NCBI RefSeq assembly: GCF_025717005.1
Contig: NZ_JAOVZU010000008.1
Location: forward strand, 35,302 to 99,301
Source: Actinotalea endophytica
GTDB lineage: Bacteria > Actinomycetota > Actinomycetes > Actinomycetales > Cellulomonadaceae
Direction: 5' to 3'
DNA length: 64,000 nt
Shown here: positions 17,112-26,909 of the stretch, piece after piece
Layout: each line of letters begins with the position of its first letter
Position numbering within the stretch: position 1 is the stretch's first letter
Program-made: the position numbers and the translations under genes
Notes under the pieces: model-generated
Seen by the model: the letters and a program-made list of their open reading frames with translations, nothing else
Told to the model about the DNA's origin: nothing
Databases searched by the model: none

Positions 17112-17127
17112 CTCACCGGAGGGTGAG
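17112..17127. repeat. Right copy of the 16-bp islet-flanking sequence
   Basis: CTCACCGGAGGGTGAG is identical to 14748-14763; here it forms the last codons and stop of the DUF3017 gene on the minus strand (L-T-L-R-stop). Two bases before it also match (GC, then one mismatch). The two copies enclose the SUKH/toxin-antitoxin islet. Confidence 0.6.
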
Positions 17128-17352
17128 CGCCGTGATGCCGATCGCGAGCGCGAGGGACAACGCGACGTCGATCGGCCACGAGCGCACCGCGAGCCCCTCG
17201 GGCCGTTCGCGCCGCCACACCCAGCGCGCGCCCGCGATCACGACGAGGCCGCCTGCGAGCAGCAGGGTCGCCGCGTCCGAGCCGAAGGTCGGCACCGCGA
17301 CCGCGACCAGGACGAGCCAGATCGGGCCCCACCAGATCGCCGAGGTCCTCAC
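17113..17352 (-). CDS. DUF3017 family small membrane protein
   Basis: A 79-residue protein with three hydrophobic segments: SAIWWGPIWLVLVAVAVPTF, DAATLLLAGGLVVIAGARWV, and WPIDVALSLALAIGITALTL. The RRERPEGLAVRSWPIDV loop between segments 2 and 3 is typical of DUF3017, which in actinobacteria usually sits between folD/purH and mdh. The GTG at 17352 is the only plausible start close to the divergent gene at 17377. Function is unknown. Here the link to mdh is interrupted by the aquaporin gene and the accessory islet. Confidence 0.75.
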   Translation of the reverse strand: MRTSAIWWGPIWLVLVAVAVPTFGSDAATLLLAGGLVVIAGARWVWRRERPEGLAVRSWPIDVALSLALAIGITALTLR

Positions 17353-17376
17353 GCCGCCGCACACTACCGTGGCCGC

Positions 17377-18591
17377 ATGAGCGCGACGGCCACCTCCGGA
17401 CGTGTCCCCCGCGAGGTCGTGGTCGTCGGCGCGGGCCTGGCCGGTGCGCGCACCGCCCAGCTGCTCGCCGGGGCCGGGGTCCCGGTGACGCTCCTCGGCG
17501 CCGAGGGGATCGCGCCCTACGACCGACCGCCGCTGTCGAAGGAGCTGCTGACCCGCCCCGAGCCGGCGTGGCTGTCCGATGAGCTCGGCCTCGACCTGGA
17601 CGGCGTGGCCGTCCACCTGGACCGCCGGGCGACCGGGCTGGACCTCACCGCGGACGGGGTCCTGGTGCGGACGGACGCAGGCCCGCTCGCCGCCGACGCA
17701 ACGGTCGTGGCGACCGGCTCCTCGCCGCTGCGCCCGTGGCCGGATGCGCTCACGCTGCACACCGCCGCCGACGCGGTGCGGCTGCGGGCCGCCCTCGGCC
17801 CGGGCCGGCGACTGGTGGTCGTCGGCGCGGGCTGGATCGGCGCCGAGGTCGCCGGGGTCGCGGCGGCGGCCGGGACCGAGGTCACCGTGGTCGAGGCGGC
17901 CGCCGCGCCGCTGGCCGCACCGCTCGGCGTCGAGGTGGGCCGCCTCACCGTCCCGTGGTACGAGACCGCCGGGGTCCGGCTGCTCACCGGCACCAAGGTG
18001 CGCGACGTCACCGCCGGGCGCGTGTCCCTCGAGGACGGGACCGTGATCGAGGCTGATGCGGTCCTGGCGGCCATCGGCGTCCGGCCCGCGACCCGCTGGC
18101 TCGCCGCAACCCTGCCGCCCGGTCCCGGCGGCGCGCTCGAGGTCGACGCCGCGCTGCGCGTGCCGGGCTGCGCCGGCCGCGTGCTCGCCGTGGGCGACGT
18201 GGCCGTCCGTGCCTCGGCCCGGCACGGCCGCGTGCCCGGCGGCCACTGGGACGGGGCACTGCGCGAACCCGAGGTCGCGGTCGCGACCCTGCTGGGGAGC
18301 CACGGACCGGACGGACCGGCGGACCCGGCGCCCTACCTGTGGTCCGACCAGCTCGGGCACCACCTCGCGGCCTACGGCCTGCCGGGCGCGAACGACGAGC
18401 CCGTCCTGCGCGGCGACCCCGCCGGACCGTTCTCGGTGGTGTGGTTCTCGCCCGGCAGCGAGGTGGTGACCGCGGTGCTGGCCGTCGACCGGCCCCCGGA
18501 CGCCGCCGCGGCACGGCGGCTGTTCGCCGGTCCGGCGTTGCCGCGCCTGGGTCGGGACTCCGCCGCCGATCCGGACCTGCCGTTGCGCTGA
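17377..18591 (+). CDS. FAD/NAD(P)-dependent oxidoreductase (ferredoxin reductase-like)
   Basis: A 404-residue flavoprotein. The FAD-binding VVVVGAGLAGARTAQLLAGA is at residues 13-32, and the APYDRPPLSKELL signature of rhodocoxin/putidaredoxin-type ferredoxin reductases follows. The NAD(P) site VVVGAGWIGAEVAGVAAAAG lies near 148-167, and the second FAD motif RVLAVGDVAV near 268. The C-terminus (GHHLAAYG onward) matches the reductase C-terminal domain. Such enzymes pass electrons from NADH to a ferredoxin serving a P450 or dioxygenase. No ferredoxin or oxygenase gene lies nearby, so the partner is unknown. Confidence 0.88.
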   Translation: MSATATSGRVPREVVVVGAGLAGARTAQLLAGAGVPVTLLGAEGIAPYDRPPLSKELLTRPEPAWLSDELGLDLDGVAVHLDRRATGLDLTADGVLVRTDAGPLAADATVVATGSSPLRPWPDALTLHTAADAVRLRAALGPGRRLVVVGAGWIGAEVAGVAAAAGTEVTVVEAAAAPLAAPLGVEVGRLTVPWYETAGVRLLTGTKVRDVTAGRVSLEDGTVIEADAVLAAIGVRPATRWLAATLPPGPGGALEVDAALRVPGCAGRVLAVGDVAVRASARHGRVPGGHWDGALREPEVAVATLLGSHGPDGPADPAPYLWSDQLGHHLAAYGLPGANDEPVLRGDPAGPFSVVWFSPGSEVVTAVLAVDRPPDAAAARRLFAGPALPRLGRDSAADPDLPLR

Positions 18592-18685
18592 GCGCGCGGA
18601 CCGCGCGCCGAGCTGCCACCGGCACCCCCGCGCGCGTGGCACGATCGAGGCGCCCACCGACCTCGCTCCCCGTGGAGACCCTGCC

Positions 18686-19300
18686 GTGTCCTCGCTCGTG
18701 CTGCCGACCGCTGACAACGAACCCCTGCGCAACTACCAGCTGCTCACCTCGCTCGTGGTGCCCCGGCCGATCGCCTGGGTCTCGACGGTCTCGGAGGACG
18801 GGGTGCCGAACGTGGCGCCGCACTCGTTCTTCACGGTCGCGTCGACCAACCCGCCGGTGGTCCAGTTCACCTCGATCACCGAGAAGGACACCGTGCGCAA
18901 CGCCCGCGCCACCGGCCGGTTCACCGTCTCGCTGGTCACCGAGTCGACCTGGCGCGCGGCCAACGCGACCGCGGTCAACCTGCCGGCCGGCCTCGACGAG
19001 TTCACCTTCACCGGGACGCCGTCCGAGCCCGGTGACACCCTCGACGTCCCACGACCGGCCGAGTCGCCCGCCCACCTGGAGTGCACGGTGCGGGAGATCC
19101 GGCCGGTCGGGAACTGCTTCGTGGTGCTCGGCGACGTGCAGGCGTTCGTGCTGGACGAGGCCGTGCTGGACGCGAACGGCCGCCCGTCGGCCAGGGCGCT
19201 CGCCCCGGTGTCGAAGCTCGGCGCGGACGAGTGGGCGCCGCTCGGCGAGGTGTTCGCCGAGCCGCGTCCCCGCTACGAGGGCTCAGCCCCGGCGCGGTGA
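18686..19300 (+). CDS. Flavin reductase family protein
   Basis: A 204-residue FMN-binding split-barrel protein. VVPRPIAWVSTVSEDGVPNV, then APHSFFTVASTNPPVVQFTS, and DTVRNARATGRFTVSLV form the typical flavin-reductase-like pattern. Members reduce or bind FMN and often support monooxygenases; some act alone. The GTG at 18686 follows GTGGAGA. It lies 94 bp after the ferredoxin-reductase-like gene on the same strand and may share its transcript, forming a small redox pair. It is convergent with purH. Confidence 0.88.
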   Translation: MSSLVLPTADNEPLRNYQLLTSLVVPRPIAWVSTVSEDGVPNVAPHSFFTVASTNPPVVQFTSITEKDTVRNARATGRFTVSLVTESTWRAANATAVNLPAGLDEFTFTGTPSEPGDTLDVPRPAESPAHLECTVREIRPVGNCFVVLGDVQAFVLDEAVLDANGRPSARALAPVSKLGADEWAPLGEVFAEPRPRYEGSAPAR

Positions 19301-19353
19301 GCCCGGCCGGGGCCCACGGTGCTGAGCCGTGAACCCCCGCCGGGTCGACGGCC

Positions 19354-20973
<1,620 letters not shown>

Positions 20974-21195
20974 GGTGTGCTCCGGGTCTGGTCGCTACGG
21001 ACAGCGGGGTGACCCGGGCACCCAGGCGGGCGGTGCGCCGCGACGATCGTTCGGCCGCTCCCCGGTGGTCGGTTCCACCCTCGCCAGTCGTGGCCGGGAC
21101 CGAGTCTAGCCGCCGACGCCGGGGCGCCGGAGCCCGCGGCCAGGGCGGCACCGTCGCGGCCCGGGTCGGGCGGTACCCGTCTCCCGGACCGGCAC

Positions 21196-21582
21196 TCACA
21201 CGTCGTCGAGGACCCTCGCTCGCGCGGCGGCGTGCTCGTCGGCGGAGATCGTGCCGGCCGCGAACAGCTGGTCGAGCTCGGCGAGCCGCTCGGTGACGGT
21301 GTGCTCGGGTGCGGACGCCGGTGCTCGCTCGGGTGCGAGGAGGTCGCTCTTGAGCAACTTGGCCTGCAGGTCGACGTCGGCCACGGTCGGGTCGATGCCG
21401 TGCTGCACGTAGCGCGCACCCCGGCGGATCGCCAGGACGATCACGACGACGAACCCGATCCCGATGATCACGGGGACGGCCGTGAACATCGCGTCCATCC
21501 CGGTCGGTGCGAGCGGGTCCACGCCGAAGTCCGTTCCCTCCGGCGGGACGAAGACATCGAGCAACAGCGACCAGCGGGTCAT
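21196..21582 (-). CDS. Membrane-anchored SHOCT-domain protein
   Basis: A 128-residue protein. One membrane segment is at about residues 33-53 (MFTAVPVIIGIGFVVVIVLA). The C-terminal ~32 residues, TVTERLAELDQLFAAGTISA onward, form a SHOCT domain (short C-terminal oligomerisation-like domain). ATG at 21582 is preferred because GGGGAG lies upstream. It lies between purN and purH on the same strand. Function is unknown, and its place in a purine cluster may be chance. Confidence 0.7.
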   Translation of the reverse strand: MTRWSLLLDVFVPPEGTDFGVDPLAPTGMDAMFTAVPVIIGIGFVVVIVLAIRRGARYVQHGIDPTVADVDLQAKLLKSDLLAPERAPASAPEHTVTERLAELDQLFAAGTISADEHAAARARVLDDV

Positions 21583-21686
21583 CACGGCGCTCCCCTTGCT
21601 CGAGCCCCGACGGGGCCGAGTGCGTCGATGGTAGGGCCGCGCGACGTCCGACGCCCAGGTCCCGCGCGAGACCCGCGGGGCGCGCG

Positions 21687-22346
21687 TCAACCGCCGATCC
21701 GGGCCCGTCGCCCGTCGAGGCCCACCCCGTGCCGGGCCAGCGCCGCGACGGTCTCCACGAGCAGCGTGCGCTCGACGACCTTGATCCGCTCGTGCAGCGT
21801 CGCCTCGTCGTCGTCAGGCAGGACGTCGACCGCACGCTGGGCGAGGATCGGACCGGTGTCGACGCCGTCGTCGACCAGGTGCACCGTGCAGCCGGTCACC
21901 CGGACACCGTGCGCCAGGGCGTCGCGCACCGCGTGCGCGCCCGGGAACGACGGCAGCAGCGCGGGGTGCGTGTTGACCACGCGTCCGGCGTGCTCGGCCA
22001 GGAACCCGGGCCCGAGGATCCGCATGAAGCCCGCGCACACCACCCAGGCGGGGTCGACCGCGGAGACCGCGCGGGCCAGGCCCGCGTCCCACGCCGCACG
22101 GTCCGGGAAGTCCGCGGGCCGGACCACGACCGTCGCGATCCCGGCCGCCCGCGCGACCTCCAGGCCGCCGGCCTCGGGCTTGTCGCTGATGACCGCGACC
22201 ACCCGCGCCGGGAAGTCCGCGTCCTGCTGCGCGGCGAGCAGCGCCGCGAGGTTCGACCCGGCCCCGGAGATCAGCACGACGAGGCGCGCGGTGCGCGGCA
22301 CGGTGGCCGGCCGCGGGGCCGGCGGCTGCGGGTCGTCGTGGCTCAC
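21687..22346 (-). CDS. purN: Phosphoribosylglycinamide formyltransferase
   Basis: A 219-residue GAR transformylase that adds the formyl group from 10-formyl-THF to GAR. It has RLVVLISGAGSNLAALLAAQ near the N-terminus, VVCAGFMRILGPGFLAEHAG, and the catalytic NTHPALLPSFPGAHAVRDAL with Asn and His. The active Asp lies in GCTVHLVDDGVDTGPILAQ. The first ~18 residues are a Pro-rich extension. The order DUF6350, purN, purH matches the mycobacterial arrangement. Confidence 0.96.
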   Translation of the reverse strand: MSHDDPQPPAPRPATVPRTARLVVLISGAGSNLAALLAAQQDADFPARVVAVISDKPEAGGLEVARAAGIATVVVRPADFPDRAAWDAGLARAVSAVDPAWVVCAGFMRILGPGFLAEHAGRVVNTHPALLPSFPGAHAVRDALAHGVRVTGCTVHLVDDGVDTGPILAQRAVDVLPDDDEATLHERIKVVERTLLVETVAALARHGVGLDGRRARIGG

Positions 22347-22407
22347 GGGCCGAGGCTAGCGGGCGCGGGTGCGAGACTGTGCCGCGCGGACCGGGAGGAG
22401 GTGACGG

Positions 22408-22812
22408 GTGGACGGCCCGGACGAACACGTCGTCGTCGCCTCGCGACGCATCCAGCACTTCGCCGTGCTCGCGCTCGCCGGCCTGGTGACCGTGCAGCTC
22501 CCGTTGCCCTGGGCGTTCGCGGCGCCGGCCTTCTCGATCGTGGCCGTGGTGGTCGGCGTGCGCGCGGTGGCTGCGGCGCGCAAGGCCCGGATGCGTGGTC
22601 TGGTCATGGTGGCCGTGTCGACCGGGATCGGCCTCGCGGCGGTCATCGTGATGAGCTTCGCGAGCGTCGTGGCCCTGTGGCCCCTCCAGCTCGAGCTGCA
22701 GGAGTGCGAGCGCGGTGCCCTGACGATCTCGGCCGAGCACCAGTGCAGGGCCGACTTCCAGCAGGGCGTCGAGGAGCGCCTCACGGAGCTGCTCGGCTCC
22801 CCGTCCGGCTGA
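22408..22812 (+). CDS. Small integral membrane protein, unknown function
   Basis: A 134-residue protein with about three hydrophobic segments: HFAVLALAGLVTVQLPLPWA, FSIVAVVVGVRAVAA and GLVMVAVSTGIGLAAVIVMS. They are followed by an outward or periplasmic tail with two cysteines (LQECERGALTISAEHQCRAD). A GTG start follows an excellent GGGAGGAGG. It is divergent from purN (61 bp) and convergent with the DUF6350 gene (6 bp gap). No family was recognised. Confidence 0.7.
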   Translation: MDGPDEHVVVASRRIQHFAVLALAGLVTVQLPLPWAFAAPAFSIVAVVVGVRAVAAARKARMRGLVMVAVSTGIGLAAVIVMSFASVVALWPLQLELQECERGALTISAEHQCRADFQQGVEERLTELLGSPSG

Positions 22813-22818
22813 ACCGGC

Positions 22819-24183
22819 TCAGGCGTCGACCTCGACGGTGCCCTCCGACTCGCCCGGCTCCGCGCCGCGCAACCGGCGCCAGCCGCGCCCAGCGGCTCGT
22901 CGCACCGCGTCCCGGACCAGCGGGGACGCCGGCACCGCGACCAGCAGACCGGCCAGCAGCAGAACCGCGCCGTCCATCGCCACCAGCAACGCCGGTGGTC
23001 CGACCACCGTGAATCGCCCGGGGCCCACCGGGCCGCCGGACGCGGCGGCCAGCAGGCCGAGCACCACGGCGCCGACCAGGGCCGCCACCACGGCCGAGGC
23101 GAGCGGCTGCCAGGCGGCGTCCTCGTCGATGGAGCGGTGCAGCCACAGCGCGAGGAGCACGCCGACGGCCACCACCACGGCGGGCACCCACACCAGGGGC
23201 CCACCGGCCTGGGTGGGCAGCGAGCCGAGCAGCGGGAGGGCCGGCAGCGGCCCACCGGCCAGCTCCGACGGCGAGAACAAGGTGCCCGCGCCGACCGAGA
23301 ACCCCGTCCCGACCAGCCAGGTCACCGCCCAGATCACGAGGTTCGGCACCAGGGTCAGCTGGGCGAGCCCGAGCATCGCACCGCCGAACGCGTCGACGCC
23401 GAGCGCTGCGACCACGTCGCCGGTCGTCGCACGCCCGGCCAGCGTCCAGGTCAGCACCACCGCGCTCGCGGCGGCGACCAGGAGCGCCGGCGCGATCAGC
23501 CCCGCGCGCACCGCGACCCGGAGCCAGCGCGGCAGGGGGGCCGCGCGGCGGGCGAACCAGGCGAGGACGGTGCCCCGCCGGGCGATGCCGAGCCCGAGCC
23601 CGACCGCGGAGATCGCGGTCGCCCCGACCAGGGTGCGCACCACGGCACCGGTTCCGACGCCCATCGGCCCGGTCTGGCCCACGGAGAGCAGCGCGACCAC
23701 GACCACCGCGAGGTGGCCAGCGATCGCGGCCGGCCACGCGGCGACGACCGGGTGCGCCGAGCGCCGCGCCGACGCGTACGCGGCGAACCCGACGAGCCAG
23801 GTCAGGCCGAGCGGTACGAGGGCGACCCGGGCGCCGTCGGCGGCCAGCTCACCGCCCTGGCCCAGCAGCCACAGCGCCGCTCCCACCGCGACCGATCGCG
23901 GCCAGCCGATCGCGTCGTTCGACGGGTCGGCCGAGGTCGCGACGTAGGCAGCCATGGCGGGCACGACGACCACGAGCAGGGACAGCACGGCGCCCTGGAC
24001 ACCGGCGAACAGCCCGGACGTCCAGTGCGGTGCTCCGTCGGTGACGCGTGCGGCCAGGCCCCCGGCCCGGCGACGCGCTCCGTCGACCGCTGCGCGGGTC
24101 CGCCAGCCCCGCCGGCGCGGCGCCGTGGCGGGCACCTCGGTGACCGGCCGGGCAGGCCGGATCACGGGCGGGGTCTGGGTCAC
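22819..24183 (-). CDS. DUF6350 family multi-pass membrane protein (PerM-like)
   Basis: A 454-residue protein with roughly nine or ten membrane segments after a basic, Arg-rich N-terminus (to residue 50). VQGAVLSLLVVVVPAMAAYV, ALVPLGLTWLVGFAAYASAR and LGIARRGTVLAWFARR are characteristic of DUF6350. It sits beside purN/purH on one side and sucC/sucD on the other, as Rv0955 (PerM) does in Mycobacterium tuberculosis. PerM has been linked to cell division and persistence. Orthology is inferred from context and topology, not alignment. The C-terminus ends in an acidic tail. Confidence 0.78.
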   Translation of the reverse strand: MTQTPPVIRPARPVTEVPATAPRRRGWRTRAAVDGARRRAGGLAARVTDGAPHWTSGLFAGVQGAVLSLLVVVVPAMAAYVATSADPSNDAIGWPRSVAVGAALWLLGQGGELAADGARVALVPLGLTWLVGFAAYASARRSAHPVVAAWPAAIAGHLAVVVVALLSVGQTGPMGVGTGAVVRTLVGATAISAVGLGLGIARRGTVLAWFARRAAPLPRWLRVAVRAGLIAPALLVAAASAVVLTWTLAGRATTGDVVAALGVDAFGGAMLGLAQLTLVPNLVIWAVTWLVGTGFSVGAGTLFSPSELAGGPLPALPLLGSLPTQAGGPLVWVPAVVVAVGVLLALWLHRSIDEDAAWQPLASAVVAALVGAVVLGLLAAASGGPVGPGRFTVVGPPALLVAMDGAVLLLAGLLVAVPASPLVRDAVRRAAGRGWRRLRGAEPGESEGTVEVDA

Positions 24184-24250
24184 CCGGTCATCGTCTCCGG
24201 ATCAGGCCCGGATCCCCGGCAGGCGGCGGGGCGTGTCCGCCACGAACGAC

Positions 24251-24286
24251 GGCGCGGACCCTGCCCCGAGGGGCGGGGTCCGCGCC
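24251..24286 (-). terminator. Hairpin terminator downstream of sucD
   Basis: Perfect 11-bp arms GGCGCGGACCC (24251-24261) and GGGTCCGCGCC (24276-24286), with further G/C pairing inside, lie 27 bp past the sucD stop on the minus strand. This fits an intrinsic-type terminator for the sucCD transcript before the DUF6350 gene. Confidence 0.72.
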
Positions 24287-24312
24287 GGTGGGGGGGCGGG
24301 GTGGCCGGGGGG

Positions 24313-25209
24313 TCAGACGCGCGCGCTGTGGAGGGCCCGCCTGAGCTGAGCGGTCTCGCTCGGTGTGCGGCCGACGGTGACCCCAGCGGCCTCGAGGGCC
24401 TCCTTCTTGGCCTGCGCGGTGCCGGACGAGCCGGACACGATCGCGCCGGCGTGGCCCATCGTCTTGCCCTCGGGTGCGGTGAAGCCGGCCACGTAGCCGA
24501 CCACCGGCTTGGTCACGTTCGCCTGGATGAACGCGGCCGCCCGCTCCTCGGCGTCGCCACCGATCTCGCCGATCATCACGATCGCGTCGGTGTCCGGGTC
24601 GGCCTCGAAGGCGGCCAGGGCGTCGATGTGCGTCGTGCCGATGATCGGGTCGCCGCCGATCCCGATGCAGGTCGAGAAGCCGAAGTCCCGGAGCTCGTAC
24701 ATCATCTGGTAGGTCAGCGTGCCGGACTTCGAGACCAGCCCGATCCGCCCGGGGCCGGTGATGTCCGCCGGGGTGATGCCCACGTTGGACTTCCCGGGGC
24801 TGATGACGCCGGGGCAGTTCGGGCCGATCAGCCGCACGCCCTTGGCCTGCGCGGCGGTGAAGAACTCGGCCGTGTCGGCCACCGGGATGCCCTCGGTGAT
24901 GATCACCGTCAGCGGCATGCCGGCGTCGATCGCCTCGAGCACCGCGGCCTTGGCGAAGGCCGGCGGGACGAAGATCACGGACACGTCGGCACCCGTCGCG
25001 GCCATCGCCTCGGCCACCGAGCCGAACACCGGGATGTCCGTGTCGCCGTCCGGCGTCGGGAAGGTCTGGGTGGTGCCGGCCTTGCGAGGGTTCACGCCAC
25101 CGACGATCCGGGTGCCCGCAGCGAGCATCCGGGTGGTGTGCTTGGTCCCCTCGGACCCGGTCATGCCCTGGACGATGACCTTGGAGGCCTCGGTCAGGAA
25201 GATCGCCAT
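24313..25209 (-). CDS. sucD: Succinate-CoA ligase, alpha subunit
   Basis: A 298-residue subunit that binds CoA and carries the phospho-histidine. The N-terminus [20 protein letters not shown] is the CoA-binding Rossmann region. [19 protein letters not shown] is conserved, and the active His lies in [19 protein letters not shown]. It follows sucC by 27 bp on the same strand. Together they convert succinyl-CoA to succinate with nucleotide triphosphate formation. Length is normal. Confidence 0.97.
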   Translation of the reverse strand: MAIFLTEASKVIVQGMTGSEGTKHTTRMLAAGTRIVGGVNPRKAGTTQTFPTPDGDTDIPVFGSVAEAMAATGADVSVIFVPPAFAKAAVLEAIDAGMPLTVIITEGIPVADTAEFFTAAQAKGVRLIGPNCPGVISPGKSNVGITPADITGPGRIGLVSKSGTLTYQMMYELRDFGFSTCIGIGGDPIIGTTHIDALAAFEADPDTDAIVMIGEIGGDAEERAAAFIQANVTKPVVGYVAGFTAPEGKTMGHAGAIVSGSSGTAQAKKEALEAAGVTVGRTPSETAQLRRALHSARV

Positions 25210-25236
25210 CGTTCGGTTCCTTCTCTCGTCTCGGGC

Positions 25237-26403
25237 TCAGGCGTTCGCGAGCTCGGCCGCGCGGTCGGCGCCGCCGTCCATGGTCTCGGCCAGGGTGACC
25301 ATCGGGTGCGCGGCCTCGGTGAGGATCCGCCGACCCTCGACCACGTTGTTGCCGTCCAGGCGCACCACGAGCGGCTTGGTGGCCTCGTCACCGAGGATGC
25401 CGAGAGCCGACACGATGCCGTTGGCCACTGCGTCGCACGCGGTGATGCCGCCGAACACGTTGACGAACACGGCCTTGACCTGGGGGTCGTTGAGGATGAC
25501 GTCCAGCCCGGCGGCCATGATCTCGGCCGAGGCGCCGCCGCCGATGTCCAGGAAGTTCGCGGGCCGGACCCCGCCGTGCCGCTCACCGGCCTGCGCGACC
25601 ACGTCGAGCGTGCTCATCACCAGGCCGGCGCCGTTGCCGATGATCCCGACCTCGCCGTCGAGCTTGACGTAGTTGAGGTCGTGCTCCTTGGCCTTGGCCT
25701 CGAGCGGGTCGGTGGCGGCCTTGTCCTCGAGCTCGGCGTGGTCGGCGTGCCGGAACTGGGCGTTGTCGTCGAGGGTGACCTTGCCGTCCAGGGCGATGAT
25801 CGCCCCGTCGGCGGTCTTGACCAGCGGGTTGACCTCCACGAGCGTCGCGTCCTCGGCGTGGTACACGGTCCACAGCTGCTGGAGCACCTCGGCGACCTTG
25901 GGTCCCGTCTCGGCGTCGAAGCCCGCGGTGGCCACGATCTCGGCGGCCTTGGCCGCGTCGATGCCGACCGCCGGGTCGACCGCGACCCGGGCCAGCGCGT
26001 CCGGGCGCTCGACCGCGAGCTGCTCGATCTCCATGCCGCCCTCGACGCTGGCCATCGCGAGGTAGCGACGCTCGGCGCGGTCCAGCAGCAGCGAGACGTA
26101 GTACTCCTCGGCGATGCTCGCGCCCGCGGCGACCATCACGCGGTGCACGGTGTGGCCCTTGATGTCCATGCCGAGGATCTCGCCGGCCTTCTCGGCGGCC
26201 TCGGCCGGTGAGTGCGCGAGCTTCACGCCGCCCGCCTTGCCCCGGCCGCCGGTCTTGACCTGGGCCTTGACGACGACGGTCCCGCCGCCCAGCTTCTCCG
26301 CGGCCGCGCCGGCCTCCTCGGGCGTGGTCGCCACCACGCCACCGAGCACGGGCACGCCGTGCTTCTCGAAGAGGTCCCGTGCCTGGTACTCGAACAGGTC
26401 CAC
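25237..26403 (-). CDS. sucC: Succinate-CoA ligase, beta subunit
   Basis: A 388-residue ATP-grasp subunit. It begins at GTG 26403 with the family's usual [19 protein letters not shown]; the frame is open further upstream but that extension is not conserved. The ATP-grasp elements [40 protein letters not shown] and [20 protein letters not shown] are present. It precedes sucD in a two-gene operon. A palindrome shared with icd and a DosR-like box lie 78-110 bp upstream. Confidence 0.96.
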   Translation of the reverse strand: MDLFEYQARDLFEKHGVPVLGGVVATTPEEAGAAAEKLGGGTVVVKAQVKTGGRGKAGGVKLAHSPAEAAEKAGEILGMDIKGHTVHRVMVAAGASIAEEYYVSLLLDRAERRYLAMASVEGGMEIEQLAVERPDALARVAVDPAVGIDAAKAAEIVATAGFDAETGPKVAEVLQQLWTVYHAEDATLVEVNPLVKTADGAIIALDGKVTLDDNAQFRHADHAELEDKAATDPLEAKAKEHDLNYVKLDGEVGIIGNGAGLVMSTLDVVAQAGERHGGVRPANFLDIGGGASAEIMAAGLDVILNDPQVKAVFVNVFGGITACDAVANGIVSALGILGDEATKPLVVRLDGNNVVEGRRILTEAAHPMVTLAETMDGGADRAAELANA

Positions 26404-26480
26404 CCTGTCTGCCCTTCGTTCGCCTCGCCCGACGCCAGCGTCCCTGGCTGCGTGCCGATGGTAGCCCGGCAGGTGGGGAG

Positions 26481-26500
26481 ATTTCTCGACGTCGAGAGAC
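26481..26500 (-). promoter_or_regulatory. Palindromic operator-like element upstream of sucC
   Basis: ATTTCTCGACGTCGAGAGAC contains the perfect palindrome TCTCGACGTCGAGA. It lies 78 bp before the sucC start and matches the icd element (13651-13670) at 17 of 20 positions. It overlaps the DosR-like box at 26493-26512. Confidence 0.62.
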
Positions 26501-26512
26501 TTTGGTCCCGCA
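26493..26512 (-). promoter_or_regulatory. DosR/DevR-like box upstream of sucC
   Basis: On the minus strand TGCGGGACCAAAGTCTCTCG resembles the mycobacterial DosR consensus as I recall it, TTSGGGACTWWAGTCCCSAA. The left half-site GGGAC and the AGTC core match. The first 13 bases are identical to the element at 44240-44259. It overlaps the TCA palindrome, so two regulators could compete here. Confidence 0.45.
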
Positions 26513-26643
26513 GTGCGCGCGATGCGCGCCGGTGCACGCCCGGCCGGGCAATGCGTTGCCACCGTGCCATCGGCAGCCCTAACTGGACGACCTCATGCGC
26601 AGGGTGTCGGCGTGAGCGGACGTGATCGGCCCCGACCCAGCCT

Positions 26644-26774
26644 CGAGACAGGGGTTTCGGACCGAGATAGGCGCGCAGACGCCCCCATCTCGGCACAAGG
26701 CCCCTACCTCGGCGCAGACACCCTGCCTCGAAGGCCCAGCAGCGGGCCTCACACCTGGGCATACCTGGTTGAGC
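26644..26774. repeat. Dispersed non-coding element, copy B
   Basis: This is the second copy of the element at 15121-15253. Here CCGAGAT (about 26662) can pair with ATCTCGG (about 26686), where copy A uses GAGAC/GTCTC arms. The gap 26404-26909 otherwise holds the sucC promoter elements and the MFS terminator; no gene was found in it. Confidence 0.7.
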
Positions 26775-26857
26775 ACATCGGCTACGAACGGACGTTCCGA
26801 AACACGGCAGCCGAGCCACCGCCGGCCTGGGGGCGGCGTCCTGACCGCGGAGCCGCA

Positions 26858-26890
26858 CGGGGCCCGGGCGATCCGTACGCCCGGGCCCCG
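26858..26890 (-). terminator. Hairpin terminator downstream of the MFS gene
   Basis: A perfect 13-bp inverted repeat, CGGGGCCCGGGCG (26858-26870) and CGCCCGGGCCCCG (26878-26890), has a 7-base loop. It lies 19 bp past the stop of the MFS gene on the minus strand. Confidence 0.78.
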
Positions 26891-26909
26891 CGCGTGCAGC
26901 ACGCCGCGC

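Noticed and set aside
21399..26211. Plus-strand open frames over purN, DUF6350 and sucCD, including one of 1024 codons
   Set aside because: Composition is shadow-like and the opposite strand encodes known families throughout.
26404..26909. A tRNA or small gene in the gap between sucC and the MFS gene
   Set aside because: No cloverleaf or convincing frame with a ribosome site was found; the sequence matches the dispersed element instead.
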